Assembly (NCBI RefSeq): GCF_044762665.1
Contig: NZ_JBIWES010000001.1
Span: 124,001-188,000 of the forward strand
Source: Peribacillus frigoritolerans_B
Lineage (GTDB): Bacteria > Bacillota > Bacilli > Bacillales > DSM-1321
Direction: 5' to 3'
DNA length: 64,000 bases
Below the pieces are notes generated by a model, which saw only the letters and a list, made by a program, of their open reading frames with translations, was not told the origin of the DNA and made no database searches. The translations under genes were made by a program, and so were the position numbers. Of this stretch, positions 9,429 through 17,205 are shown piece after piece (within the stretch, counting starts at the first letter, position 1; the number at the start of each line of letters is the position of its first letter).

Positions 9429-9617
9429 TCATTTGGTCTGAGTGAACATGCTTTGCATCATTTTATCCCTGAACATTGGCATATCCAAGGATTTAGTCAC
9501 TAGAAATCTTCTCAGTATGCCGTTGGACAGCGCAACATTTATCAGGCGGTACCGGTTTTGGTAACCTGCATAAACAACTAAACCAACCAAGAAGATTTGA
9601 ATGATTAATCGAAGCAT
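9429..9617 (-). CDS. yqgO: YqgO, small membrane protein
   Basis: A 62-residue protein with one hydrophobic segment (residues 3-18) followed by a basic segment, QNRYRLINVALSNGILRRF. Size, layout and position between yqgN and gluP match B. subtilis YqgO. No function is known. The ATG has GGAGGG upstream. It is separated from yqgN by 76 bases and from gluP by a terminator. Confidence 0.7.
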   Translation of the reverse strand: MLRLIIQIFLVGLVVYAGYQNRYRLINVALSNGILRRFLVTKSLDMPMFRDKMMQSMFTQTK

Positions 9618-9693
9618 AACAATCCCTCCTATCAGTAGTGTGATACAGGAGAGGATTTTTATGAGCTAAAAGTGATAATTAATAAACTTCTTC

Positions 9694-10266
9694 TTAATGG
9701 GCGTACGTGCGTATAATCCTTGATGGGGTAATGAGTTTGCCCACCGCTATATCATGTACCTCTATCGGTAGTTCATCCATTAATTGAAGCTCGTATGCAA
9801 GGGCCAATGTATCACCTCGGTAATAAGATAGGAAACGGTCATAATAACCCCCCCCAAAGCCCAGGCGATACCCTTCCTTGGTAAAAGCAAGGCCGGGTAC
9901 GATCAATGCGTCCAATTCCTCTTTGGAGGCCTTGGCTGTTTCAGCCACTGGTTCCAGCAACCCGTAATAAACAGACTCCAGCTGATTGAAGGACGAAATT
10001 TTTTTGAATTCCATTGTCTTTTTTTCGGGATCACATTTTGGTACAGCCACTTCTTTCCCTTCGCTCCATGCTTGTTCGATGATCCGTACCGTTGGAACTT
10101 CAGGCGGAATGGAGATGGTGATGCCAATGGTTTCAGAATTTTTCCATTCCTCCAATGTAAATAAGTTTTCAGCGATTCTGTTAGATAATTCTTCATGTTC
10201 CTCTTTAGTCAGCCCCATTAAGCGGGACCTAACTTCCTGACGGAGCTTATTCTTGTTTTCTCTCAT
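9694..10266 (-). CDS. yqgN: 5-formyltetrahydrofolate cyclo-ligase
   Basis: A 190-residue enzyme that converts 5-formyl-tetrahydrofolate to 5,10-methenyl-tetrahydrofolate with ATP, recycling folate. Family motifs seen: the basic N-terminus with KNKLRQEVRSRL, the mid motif EVAVPKCDPE and the C-terminal glycine-rich motif GYRLGFGGGYYDRFL, which binds ATP. The start ATG at 10266 has AAAGGAG nine bases upstream. Family length is about 180-200 residues. It is on the same strand as rpmG, but a terminator separates them. Confidence 0.93.
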   Translation of the reverse strand: MRENKNKLRQEVRSRLMGLTKEEHEELSNRIAENLFTLEEWKNSETIGITISIPPEVPTVRIIEQAWSEGKEVAVPKCDPEKKTMEFKKISSFNQLESVYYGLLEPVAETAKASKEELDALIVPGLAFTKEGYRLGFGGGYYDRFLSYYRGDTLALAYELQLMDELPIEVHDIAVGKLITPSRIIRTYAH

Positions 10267-10413
10267 CTCTTCCGACTCCTTTAGTCTACTTCTATTATTA
10301 TCTCATAATATTTGTTCATTTACGAAAATACGTGTCGATAATCGCCGAATCATTCGTGCATTCTGAAAATACTCACTAAAGGAAAGAGAGAAAAGAAGGA
10401 CTTAAAAAAATGC

Positions 10414-10443
10414 ATAAAAAAAACAACAGGAAAAATCCTGTTG
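10414..10443 (-). terminator. Terminator of rpmG
   Basis: CAACAGGA pairs with TCCTGTTG (10424-10431 with 10436-10443), followed by eight T on the minus strand. It begins two bases after the rpmG stop. Confidence 0.9.
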
Positions 10444-10444
10444 C

Positions 10445-10594
10445 TTACTTTGTTTCACGGTGAGTCGTGCTGCGTTTTTCTCTTGAGCAGTATTTTTTAA
10501 GCTCAAGACGGTCTGGATTGTTACGTTTATTTTTTTTAGAAATATAGTTACGGTCTCCACATTCAGTGCAAGCTAATGTAATATTCACGCGCAT
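10445..10594 (-). CDS. rpmG: 50S ribosomal protein L33
   Basis: A 49-residue protein found by reading the minus strand: it begins MRVNITLACTECGDRNY and ends THRETK, typical of L33 of the large ribosomal subunit. It has the first CxxC pair of the zinc-binding form and one more Cys (KKYC) but lacks the fourth, so it is not a complete zinc ribbon. The start ATG at 10594 is preceded by GGAGGG. Position next to yqgN matches rpmGA of B. subtilis. Confidence 0.93.
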   Translation of the reverse strand: MRVNITLACTECGDRNYISKKNKRNNPDRLELKKYCSREKRSTTHRETK

Positions 10595-10711
10595 TGTGTA
10601 TTTCCCTCCAAACATATTGACATTTTCACATAGGACTTTTCTATAATATCATTATTCAATGCGAATTGCTAGTATGTTTTTCGGGAAATCCAACATAACT
10701 TTTTTGAATTC

Positions 10712-11320
10712 TTAATTGTTTACGTTTTGCATCGTCAGGAGGAGCTGATTATTTATAACTTTCGCTTCTTCTTTCGTTTCAGCATGAATGACCCAAGCCA
10801 CAGCTTCCACACATTCTTTCGGTAAGATTTCCGTCTCTAGTGTAAACACGCTGGTAACTTCCCCTTTGGCGAGCGGTGAATAAGCCAGGAGACCTTCTTT
10901 CAATGATTTGAAGCATCCTTCTTGATATAGGCTTCCCTTACCTTGGATGCAATATTGAGAGATGCTTTTTCCTTTCACCAATCCACCCAATAAGGCAATC
11001 GATTGAGGGGCTACATGTAAAATCGCCCGTTCATTCGGGCTGTAAAAAGCCACCGCCTGCCTTTCGAAAGCGTTTTCATAGTGAAAAAACACTTTTGGAC
11101 GCTTAGTCTCGAATGAGGTATTCCTGATCGTGAACTTCGAAAAGGTCACCTGCCCTTGGGTATACGTTTGTGAAAGTGTCCGGATCTCTCCATTAGGATG
11201 ACTCATCATATCTTCCTCAGGATACCAATCAAAACTCTCATCCATCCATAATCCAGCCTTTAATCCCTTACGAAATAAATCCTGGTTATCCTGCGGCATA
11301 TATGCGTATAGCGAATTCAT
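10712..11320 (-). CDS. Hypothetical protein, 202 residues
   Basis: I do not recognise this family. The protein is soluble, with no signal peptide or membrane segment. It contains aromatic-rich segments such as MDESFDWYPEED and several beta-strand-like stretches in the middle (for example VTFSKFTIRN). The start is placed at the ATG at 11320, because AAGGG lies nine bases upstream; the ATG at 11329 abuts that site. It stands alone between rpmG and a divergent intergenic stretch, so it is probably transcribed on its own. Confidence 0.6.
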   Translation of the reverse strand: MNSLYAYMPQDNQDLFRKGLKAGLWMDESFDWYPEEDMMSHPNGEIRTLSQTYTQGQVTFSKFTIRNTSFETKRPKVFFHYENAFERQAVAFYSPNERAILHVAPQSIALLGGLVKGKSISQYCIQGKGSLYQEGCFKSLKEGLLAYSPLAKGEVTSVFTLETEILPKECVEAVAWVIHAETKEEAKVINNQLLLTMQNVNN

Positions 11321-11329
11321 ATAAATCAT

Positions 11330-11747
11330 CCCTTCCCATTCATTATCTTTATATTACTTATCGGTAGGCGCTGACAGTGAAACTATCCACTTTAGATTCT
11401 GCACACCATTTTCTTATTAGGTACAATGATTTTTAATTATTCAAAATATTTTGTTTTTTCGATTTATTCTATCTTAATGTTAGCACTGAATTGGCTGATG
11501 GACAATAAACACATTTTGTCGAATTTTATGTATGTTATCTCTCAAAGGTTTTTTTCCCATTTTAATGCCTAATTTTTTTTCTGCAACGACGGTCGTAAGG
11601 CTTTTCGACAATATTTGAAAGAAAACAGACAATAAATGAAGTTTACTGCCCATTTCCGAAAATATAAAAATATGAAAATCTCCATTCTTTTTAAAATATG
11701 TGTAAAATATAAGTATATTGTCGAAAATTATCTTCTGAGGTGAAAAC
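11330..11747. other. Intergenic region with no gene seen
   Basis: 418 AT-rich bases between two divergent genes. No convincing coding sequence or stable RNA fold was seen. It must hold promoters in both directions; a ribosome site, TGAGGTG, is present at the right end. The minus-strand reading frame at 11480-11830 has no ribosome site and overlaps the real gene. Confidence 0.5.
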
Positions 11748-12128
11748 ATGGAAACACTTATCATCCTTCTTTTTTCATTAGCGCTCATCCTTCTCATCAT
11801 TTCTTTTTTCGGTAAAGATAAAGTTGCCAAATTAGAAGAAGATTTGGAACAGATGACACTAACATATATGCAGGATATCTACCAATTAAAGAAGAAGGTG
11901 AAGATTCTTGAAGAGGAATTCGTTATCCAGGACGACCCTGTTCCCCCTGTAAAGGATAAATCAACTGTCACTTCCAATGATATCGAACCCATTCATGATA
12001 TTCTAAAAAGCCAGGTTCTATCTTTATATAGTCAAGGTCTTACTTTGGACCAGATCGCTAGACAATCCTCGTTAACGAAGGAACAAACCCTTTCAGTGAT
12101 CGAGCAGCAAAGATTGCGGGGTGAATGA
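11748..12128 (+). CDS. Membrane-anchored coiled-coil protein with C-terminal HTH-like segment
   Basis: A 126-residue protein: an N-terminal transmembrane helix (residues 2-21), a coiled coil (about 26-62, pattern LEEDLEQMTLTYMQDIYQLK), a proline-rich linker, and a C-terminal segment, LYSQGLTLDQIARQSSLTKE, that looks like a helix-turn-helix of the type found in sigma region 4 and resolvases. Position next to the pst cluster resembles the small B. subtilis genes yqzC and yqzD, but I am not sure of the pairing. ATG with TGAGGTG upstream. It overlaps the next gene by four bases (ATGA), so the two are translationally coupled. Confidence 0.68.
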   Translation: METLIILLFSLALILLIISFFGKDKVAKLEEDLEQMTLTYMQDIYQLKKKVKILEEEFVIQDDPVPPVKDKSTVTSNDIEPIHDILKSQVLSLYSQGLTLDQIARQSSLTKEQTLSVIEQQRLRGE

Positions 12129-12529
12129 AAATGAACAAAGCAAGACTGCAAGGTCTTTCCGCTGGCATCATTTTTACAACAACAATCTTTGCTGGCTTTT
12201 ATTATGCCACCGGAATATTCGAAGGCACCACTCCTACTGCTGAGGAAGCTAAAAAAACCGTCCAACCAAAGGATTCGGATAAAGATTTAATGGGGAAGGA
12301 AGCTTCAAAAAAGGCCCCCTCCATCGTCACCTATACAATTAAAGTGAAAACGAATATGACCACAACCGAAATTGCCGATTGCCTTTCCAAGGAAAAAATC
12401 ATCGATGATGCTGCTGAATTTGAAGCTTACATGAATGACCGTGATTTATCGAAAAAAATACAAATCGGCGAGTTTGTTGTTACGAATAATATGACATATA
12501 GACAATTGGCCAACACTTTGACACATTAA
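12125..12529 (+). CDS. Small MltG/YceG-like membrane-anchored protein
   Basis: A 134-residue protein with an N-terminal membrane anchor (about residues 8-30), a charged linker, and a C-terminal segment (about 70-134) resembling the LysM-like part of the endolytic transglycosylase MltG family: VKTNMTTTEIADCLSKEKII followed by a QIGEFVVTNNMTYRQLANTL motif. The catalytic YceG domain itself is absent, so it is unlikely to be an active transglycosylase. It is coupled to the upstream gene by the ATGA overlap. A second ATG at 12131 could also serve as start. Similar stand-alone proteins lie beside pst in B. subtilis (yqzC-like). Confidence 0.68.
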   Translation: MKMNKARLQGLSAGIIFTTTIFAGFYYATGIFEGTTPTAEEAKKTVQPKDSDKDLMGKEASKKAPSIVTYTIKVKTNMTTTEIADCLSKEKIIDDAAEFEAYMNDRDLSKKIQIGEFVVTNNMTYRQLANTLTH

Positions 12530-12534
12530 TGAAT

Positions 12535-12585
12535 AAGAGAGACTTTTAAATGGACTATGTCCGAGAAAAAGCCTCTCTTTTTTTC
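12535..12585 (+). terminator. Probable terminator of the two-gene unit
   Basis: AAGAGAG (12535-12541) pairs with CTCTCTT (12573-12579) around a long loop, followed by seven T. The stem is short, so confidence is moderate. Confidence 0.6.
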
Positions 12586-12596
12586 AATTAATGGGG

Positions 12597-13250
12597 TCAT
12601 TCATTCCTGCTGATATATCTCCCTCTTACCAGGAAGTAAATATTCTCGGCGATATTCGTTGTATGGTCCGCTGTCCTTTCTAAATATCGAGCAATTAGGG
12701 AAAGCTGTGTAACCTGCTGAAGATTTTTTTCATCTGAAAGGCGAAGGAGACTTCGAATCATTTCTCCATAAAAGCGATCGACCTCATCATCCATTTCAAT
12801 GATTTCCCTTGAAAGAACAACATCTTCCTTCTCAAATGCTTCTATTGAAAGTTGAATCATCTTTAATGTAATATCATGCATCTGCTTTAATGGTGTTAAA
12901 GGCAGAATAAATGGCTGGTCACCGATTCGGATCGCTGATTTGGCGATATTCACACCAAAGTCCGCCATCCTTTCAATATCCGAGGCGATTTTTATGGCAG
13001 CAATGATACGCCTTAAATCAATCGCAACCGGCTGTTGCTTAGCAATCAGTAAAATCGCAAAGTCGTTTATTTCCTCTTCCAGTAAATCAGCTATTGTATC
13101 ATCATCAATAACTTCAAGAGCCTCATCTACATTATTGCTTTCCAGTGCGGCATATGATTTTGATATGGCACCTGAAGCTAAATTAGCCAACTTCACGATT
13201 TTCCCTTGTAGCTCTTTCAATTGAAGCTCGAAATTTTCACGAACGATCAT
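12597..13250 (-). CDS. phoU: Phosphate transport regulator PhoU
   Basis: A 217-residue all-helical protein with two PhoU repeats. The metal-site motifs ExxxD are visible in the form SDIERMADFGVNIAK and RYLERTADHTTNIAEN. PhoU links the Pst transporter to the PhoR sensor kinase and limits phosphate uptake. The start is placed at the ATG at 13250 with AAAGGAG upstream; the longer reading frame lacks a ribosome site. It is the last gene of the pst operon, 19 bases after pstB. Confidence 0.94.
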   Translation of the reverse strand: MIVRENFELQLKELQGKIVKLANLASGAISKSYAALESNNVDEALEVIDDDTIADLLEEEINDFAILLIAKQQPVAIDLRRIIAAIKIASDIERMADFGVNIAKSAIRIGDQPFILPLTPLKQMHDITLKMIQLSIEAFEKEDVVLSREIIEMDDEVDRFYGEMIRSLLRLSDEKNLQQVTQLSLIARYLERTADHTTNIAENIYFLVRGRYISRNE

Positions 13251-13269
13251 TATCGCATCTCCTTTTCTC

Positions 13270-14097
13270 TTAACCGAAGCGTCCGGTAATGTAATCTTCT
13301 GTTCTTTTATCATTCGGATTAGAGAAGATGGTATTTGTATCAGAATATTCGATGACTTCCCCATTTAAGAAGAAGGCTGTTCTATCAGAGATACGTGCTG
13401 CCTGCTGCATGTTATGGGTAACGATGATGATGCTGAAGTCCTTTTTCAGTTCCTGGACCAATTCTTCTATTTTCAAAGTGGATATCGGATCAAGGGCAGA
13501 AGTAGGTTCATCCATTAGAATGACATCTGGTTCGATTGCCAAACATCTGGCAATACAAAGGCGCTGTTGCTGTCCACCTGAAAGTCCATATGCATTTTCA
13601 TGCAGACGGTCTTTCACTTCATCCCAAATGGCTGCCCCTTTTAAACTCTTTTCAACTATCTCATCAAGAATTTTTTTATTTTTAATTCCATGGATCTTTG
13701 GTCCGTATACAACATTTTCATAAATTGATTTAGGAAAAGGATTAGGCTTTTGGAAGACCATCCCCACCTGTGTCCTTAAATCTTCCACCTTATAGGACTG
13801 ATCAAGGATATTCCTGTTCCTATATTTAATCTGACCTGTCGTTTTCACATCCGGGACTAGTTCTATCATTCGGTTCAATGTTTTAATGTAGGTGGATTTC
13901 CCACATCCTGAAGGCCCTATGATGGCCGTCACTTCATTTTGGTGCATATCCAGATTAATATTTTTCAAAGCATGGTTTTCACCATACCATAAATTGAGAT
14001 TGGATGTTTCATACACCTTTTCCGTCAAGGCAGCTGATCCGACATTATCGATCTCGATAGCCGGTGACTCTTTTTCTCTCGTTAAGGTCATATTCAT
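13270..14097 (-). CDS. pstB: Phosphate ABC transporter ATP-binding protein PstB
   Basis: A 275-residue ABC ATPase with Walker A GPSGCGKST, the signature LSGGQQQR, Walker B VILMDEPTSALD and the switch histidine in IIVTHNMQQA. The substrate is inorganic phosphate, as shown by the position between phoU and pstA and by the PstB-type MVFQKPNPFP motif. B. subtilis carries two pstB copies in this operon, whereas here there is only one. Start ATG at 14097 with AGGAGG eight bases upstream. Confidence 0.96.
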   Translation of the reverse strand: MNMTLTREKESPAIEIDNVGSAALTEKVYETSNLNLWYGENHALKNINLDMHQNEVTAIIGPSGCGKSTYIKTLNRMIELVPDVKTTGQIKYRNRNILDQSYKVEDLRTQVGMVFQKPNPFPKSIYENVVYGPKIHGIKNKKILDEIVEKSLKGAAIWDEVKDRLHENAYGLSGGQQQRLCIARCLAIEPDVILMDEPTSALDPISTLKIEELVQELKKDFSIIIVTHNMQQAARISDRTAFFLNGEVIEYSDTNTIFSNPNDKRTEDYITGRFG

Positions 14098-14112
14098 GCT
14101 TCCTTCCTCCTA

Positions 14113-14991
14113 TCAGTATCTTTTCTGGAATTTATTTCGAATTATAACCGCTATTGAATTCATGAATATTAACAGGATGAGTAAAATGATGATTCCCGCG
14201 GCAGCAACCTGCTGGAATTCCTCCTGCGGACGAGATGTCCAATTATAGATTTGCATTGGCAGCACTGTAAATGTATCCATGACCGTTTGAGGTAAAAAGG
14301 CGATGAACATTGGTATGCCAACCACCACCAATGGCGCCGTTTCACCGATTGCCCGTGACAAAGCAAGTATCCCTCCAGTTAAAATGCCAGGTATCGCAGC
14401 AGGCAGGACCACTTTCAAAATGGTTTGCCACTTTGTTGCACCCATTCCAAACGAAGCTTCCCTTAAATCACGAGGTACGGCACGTATTGCCTCCTGGGCA
14501 GCTACTATGATGACCGGGAGAACGAGTAGGCTCATGGTCAGGCCCGCTGCCAATATGGACCGGTCCAAGGCAAGAGCACGAACGAAAACCGTTAAGCCCA
14601 GAAGTCCAAATACTATTGACGGGACACCTGCCAGATTGGAAATATTCACTTTGATAAAAGTGGTGATCCAATTCTTCCTCGCATATTCCTCTAAATAAAT
14701 GGCCGTTCCAACACCGAGAAGCAGGGAAACCGGGGCCACCACTACCATCAACCATATTGAACCGATCAACGCGGCCTTTATACCAGCCTCTTCAGGTTTC
14801 CTGGAAGCGAAATTCTGAAGGAAGTCCACATTCAGACTACCAATTCCTTGAGTGAATATCCGATAAAATAAGATGGCCAATACGAGGAGGCCAACCAATG
14901 TTGCCAAGAAGAATAATCCTTTACAAATCGTGTTAACAGCCAGCCTAGCAGGCATTTTTTTTGCAACATGACTTTTGTTTATCAGTTTCAT
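14113..14991 (-). CDS. pstA: Phosphate ABC transporter permease PstA
   Basis: A 292-residue permease with about six transmembrane segments. The cytoplasmic EAA loop is seen as EAIRAVPRDLREASFGMGATKW (read in two parts), ending in the conserved G, which contacts PstB. ALSRAIGETAPLVVVG is the PstA/PstC-type signature. It forms the membrane channel with PstC. Start ATG at 14991 behind GGGAGG, four bases after the pstC stop, so translation is coupled. Confidence 0.95.
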   Translation of the reverse strand: MKLINKSHVAKKMPARLAVNTICKGLFFLATLVGLLVLAILFYRIFTQGIGSLNVDFLQNFASRKPEEAGIKAALIGSIWLMVVVAPVSLLLGVGTAIYLEEYARKNWITTFIKVNISNLAGVPSIVFGLLGLTVFVRALALDRSILAAGLTMSLLVLPVIIVAAQEAIRAVPRDLREASFGMGATKWQTILKVVLPAAIPGILTGGILALSRAIGETAPLVVVGIPMFIAFLPQTVMDTFTVLPMQIYNWTSRPQEEFQQVAAAGIIILLILLIFMNSIAVIIRNKFQKRY

Positions 14992-14994
14992 GAC

Positions 14995-15933
14995 TTAATA
15001 TTCCTCCCTGAACTTGCGAGAGATGAACTGCGCCAGTAAATTCATGACAAGCGTAAAGACGAACAGTGTCATTCCAACCGCATATATGCTGTAGTAAATC
15101 GTTGTCCCATACCCTGCATCCCCCGAACTGACCTGAACGATATAAGCGGTCATCGTTTGAATCGATGAAGTGACATCCATACTCATATTTGGGGTCGAGC
15201 CACCGGCAACACTTACAATCATGGTTTCCCCGATCGCTCTGGATAAAGCAAGAACGATGGATGCGACAATTCCAGAAATGGCTGCTGGCAATACCACTTT
15301 AATTGTCGTTTCGAGTTTCGTTGCTCCTAAAGCATACGCACCTTCTCGAATCGACTTCGGTACTGATACTAAGGCATCTTCCGACAAAGAAGCTATCATC
15401 GGCATGATCATGATACCTACAACGATTCCAGGACTCAAGGCATTGAACATGTCAAGGGAAGGAAATAAATCCCGCAAAACCGGTGTTACAAAAGTTAAGG
15501 CAAAAAAGCCATAAACGATAGTAGGAATCCCAGCTAAAACTTCTAAAATCGGCTTGATGATTCTCCGTGTTTTCTCTGATGCATATTCACTCAAGAAAAT
15601 GGCTGTTGCAAGTCCTATTGGAACTGCAACCACCGCTGCTATGACTGTTATCTTCAACGTTCCAACAATAAGGGGCATAATCCCATAGGAAGGTGCAGAT
15701 GCAAATGGCAGCCATTTAGCTTCCGTAAAAAATTCGACGATGGATACTCTGTCAAAAAAGATAAATGTTTCAAATATAAGGGTCAGGATGATCCCGATTG
15801 TAGTAAATACGGAAATTGCCGCCGTAATGAACAAAAGCTTAGGTATGACTTTTTCCATATTGATTTTTTTCTTACTTTTCTTTTCCAGAATCATTTGCTG
15901 TACAGAATAGGTTTCTGTTTTTCTAAGTTCCAA
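14995..15933 (-). CDS. pstC: Phosphate ABC transporter permease PstC
   Basis: A 312-residue permease with six predicted transmembrane helices and the EAA-type loop SIREGAYALGATKLE, plus the ALSRAIGETMIV motif also found in PstA. It is the partner of PstA in phosphate import. The start is TTG at 15933 behind GGAGG, a typical weak start for an inner operon gene. About 100 bases separate it from pstS, enough for a processing or attenuation site, but no clear hairpin other than CCCGCCTT/AAGGCGGG (15989-16014 region) was seen. Confidence 0.95.
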   Translation of the reverse strand: MELRKTETYSVQQMILEKKSKKKINMEKVIPKLLFITAAISVFTTIGIILTLIFETFIFFDRVSIVEFFTEAKWLPFASAPSYGIMPLIVGTLKITVIAAVVAVPIGLATAIFLSEYASEKTRRIIKPILEVLAGIPTIVYGFFALTFVTPVLRDLFPSLDMFNALSPGIVVGIMIMPMIASLSEDALVSVPKSIREGAYALGATKLETTIKVVLPAAISGIVASIVLALSRAIGETMIVSVAGGSTPNMSMDVTSSIQTMTAYIVQVSSGDAGYGTTIYYSIYAVGMTLFVFTLVMNLLAQFISRKFREEY

Positions 15934-16032
15934 CTTGCATCCTCCATTTCAGACACGCAATATTTGGATTTACAAGCTGTTACCCCCGCCTTAATCGAGT
16001 CAAGGCGGGATTTCAATAGCCTGTAATATCGT

Positions 16033-16998
16033 TTATTTTTCCAGTTCTTTTAATTTATCAAGATCTTTCTGGTACTCTTCTTCCGGCAGGCTGATATAAC
16101 CCACTTCTTCTGCAAGCTCTCCTGCATTTTCAATGATGAATTGAGTATAATCTGCGACTTGTTCTTTTTCAGCTACCGACTTATTAGCTACATATGTGTA
16201 AAGTGGACGTGACAATGGTGCATACTCCCCACTTTTAATCGTTTCATGCGTTGGCTCTACGGCACCTTTGCCGTTGTCGATGGAAATGATCTTTAACTTA
16301 TCTTTATTTTCAGAGTAGTAGGCATAACCGAAGAATCCAATTGCATTTTTATCACCTTCTACACCTTGTACAAGAACGTTATCGTCTTCTGAAAGCGTAG
16401 CATTTTCCACCATTGGTTTTTCTTCAAGGATCACTTCATTGAAATAATCATATGTTCCTGAATCTGTTCCCGGAGAGTAGAATTTAATTTCTTCGTTCGG
16501 CCATTCAGGACGTATATCAGACCATTTCTTTACCTTTCCATTATCAATCCACAGTTTTTGAAGTTCTTCAACCGTTAGTGAATCGATGAAATCATTATCT
16601 TTATTGGCGACGATTGAAATACCGTCAAATGCCAGTTTCAATTCTGTATATTTAACACCCTTTTCATCAAGTAAGGCACTTTCTTCTTCTTTGACCGGGC
16701 GGGATGCATTGGCTAGGTCCGTATCACCAGCGATGAATTTCTTGAATCCCCCACCTGTTCCTGACGATCCCACTGAAACCTTCACATCAGGCTGTGTAGC
16801 CATATATTCTTCTGCAACTGCCTCCATGATCGGAAAGACCGTTGAAGAACCATCCGTGATAACTTCGCCCTTGAGTTGATTTGAAGCCGCTTCATTTCCT
16901 TTACCGCTGTTTGAAGTATCATTAGATCCACATCCAGCTGCCACTGCGATTACTCCACCCATTACTGCGGTCATAGCCATAAATTTGAAACGTCTCAT
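16033..16998 (-). CDS. pstS: Phosphate-binding lipoprotein PstS
   Basis: A 321-residue extracytoplasmic binding protein. The signal peptide ends in a lipobox, VAAGC, with Cys23 lipidated. Phosphate-binding PstS motifs are visible: ITDGSSTVFPI, SVGSSGTGGGF and SPGTDSGTYDYF. It delivers inorganic phosphate to PstCA. It is the first gene of the operon and stands directly behind a PhoP box. Start ATG at 16998 behind GGGGG. The level of this gene is usually the highest in the operon. Confidence 0.96.
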   Translation of the reverse strand: MRRFKFMAMTAVMGGVIAVAAGCGSNDTSNSGKGNEAASNQLKGEVITDGSSTVFPIMEAVAEEYMATQPDVKVSVGSSGTGGGFKKFIAGDTDLANASRPVKEEESALLDEKGVKYTELKLAFDGISIVANKDNDFIDSLTVEELQKLWIDNGKVKKWSDIRPEWPNEEIKFYSPGTDSGTYDYFNEVILEEKPMVENATLSEDDNVLVQGVEGDKNAIGFFGYAYYSENKDKLKIISIDNGKGAVEPTHETIKSGEYAPLSRPLYTYVANKSVAEKEQVADYTQFIIENAGELAEEVGYISLPEEEYQKDLDKLKELEK

Positions 16999-17047
16999 TT
17001 GTAAATCCCCCTAAGAATTTTATATGAATATTTTGTCCTACTCTCAC

Positions 17048-17101
17048 ATCATACTTTCAGACTGTAAATTCCGTTTAAAGCATTTGTAAACATTCAGTAA
17101 A
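17048..17101 (-). promoter_or_regulatory. PhoP box and promoter of pstS
   Basis: On the minus strand four hexamers lie exactly 11 bases apart: TTTACT (17096-17101), TTTACA (17085-17090), TTTAAA (17074-17079) and TTTACA (17063-17068). This is the direct-repeat layout of the PhoP box, TT(A/T)ACA with five-base spacers. A -10 sequence, TATGAT, at 17048-17053 lies nine bases beyond, placing the box at about -22 to -60, as in PhoP-activated B. subtilis promoters. A further TTTACA lies at 17117-17122. No good -35 exists, as expected for an activated promoter. Confidence 0.88.
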
Positions 17102-17160
17102 TAATTGTGTGATAATTGTAAAGATGAAAAAACTGTACTGATTCCGTTCTTTAAATGCAA

Positions 17161-17196
17161 AAAACACGTTTCCGGTTTTACCCAAAAACGTGTTTT
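17161..17196 (-). terminator. Terminator of pbpA
   Basis: AAAACACGTTT (17161-17171) pairs with AAACGTGTTTT (17186-17196). It lies ten bases after the pbpA stop on the minus strand and ends in T-rich sequence. Confidence 0.82.
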
Positions 17197-17205
17197 AACC
17201 TTTTT

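Noticed and set aside
16840..17000. Second promoter inside pstS
   Set aside because: Only weak -10-like sequence without a -35.
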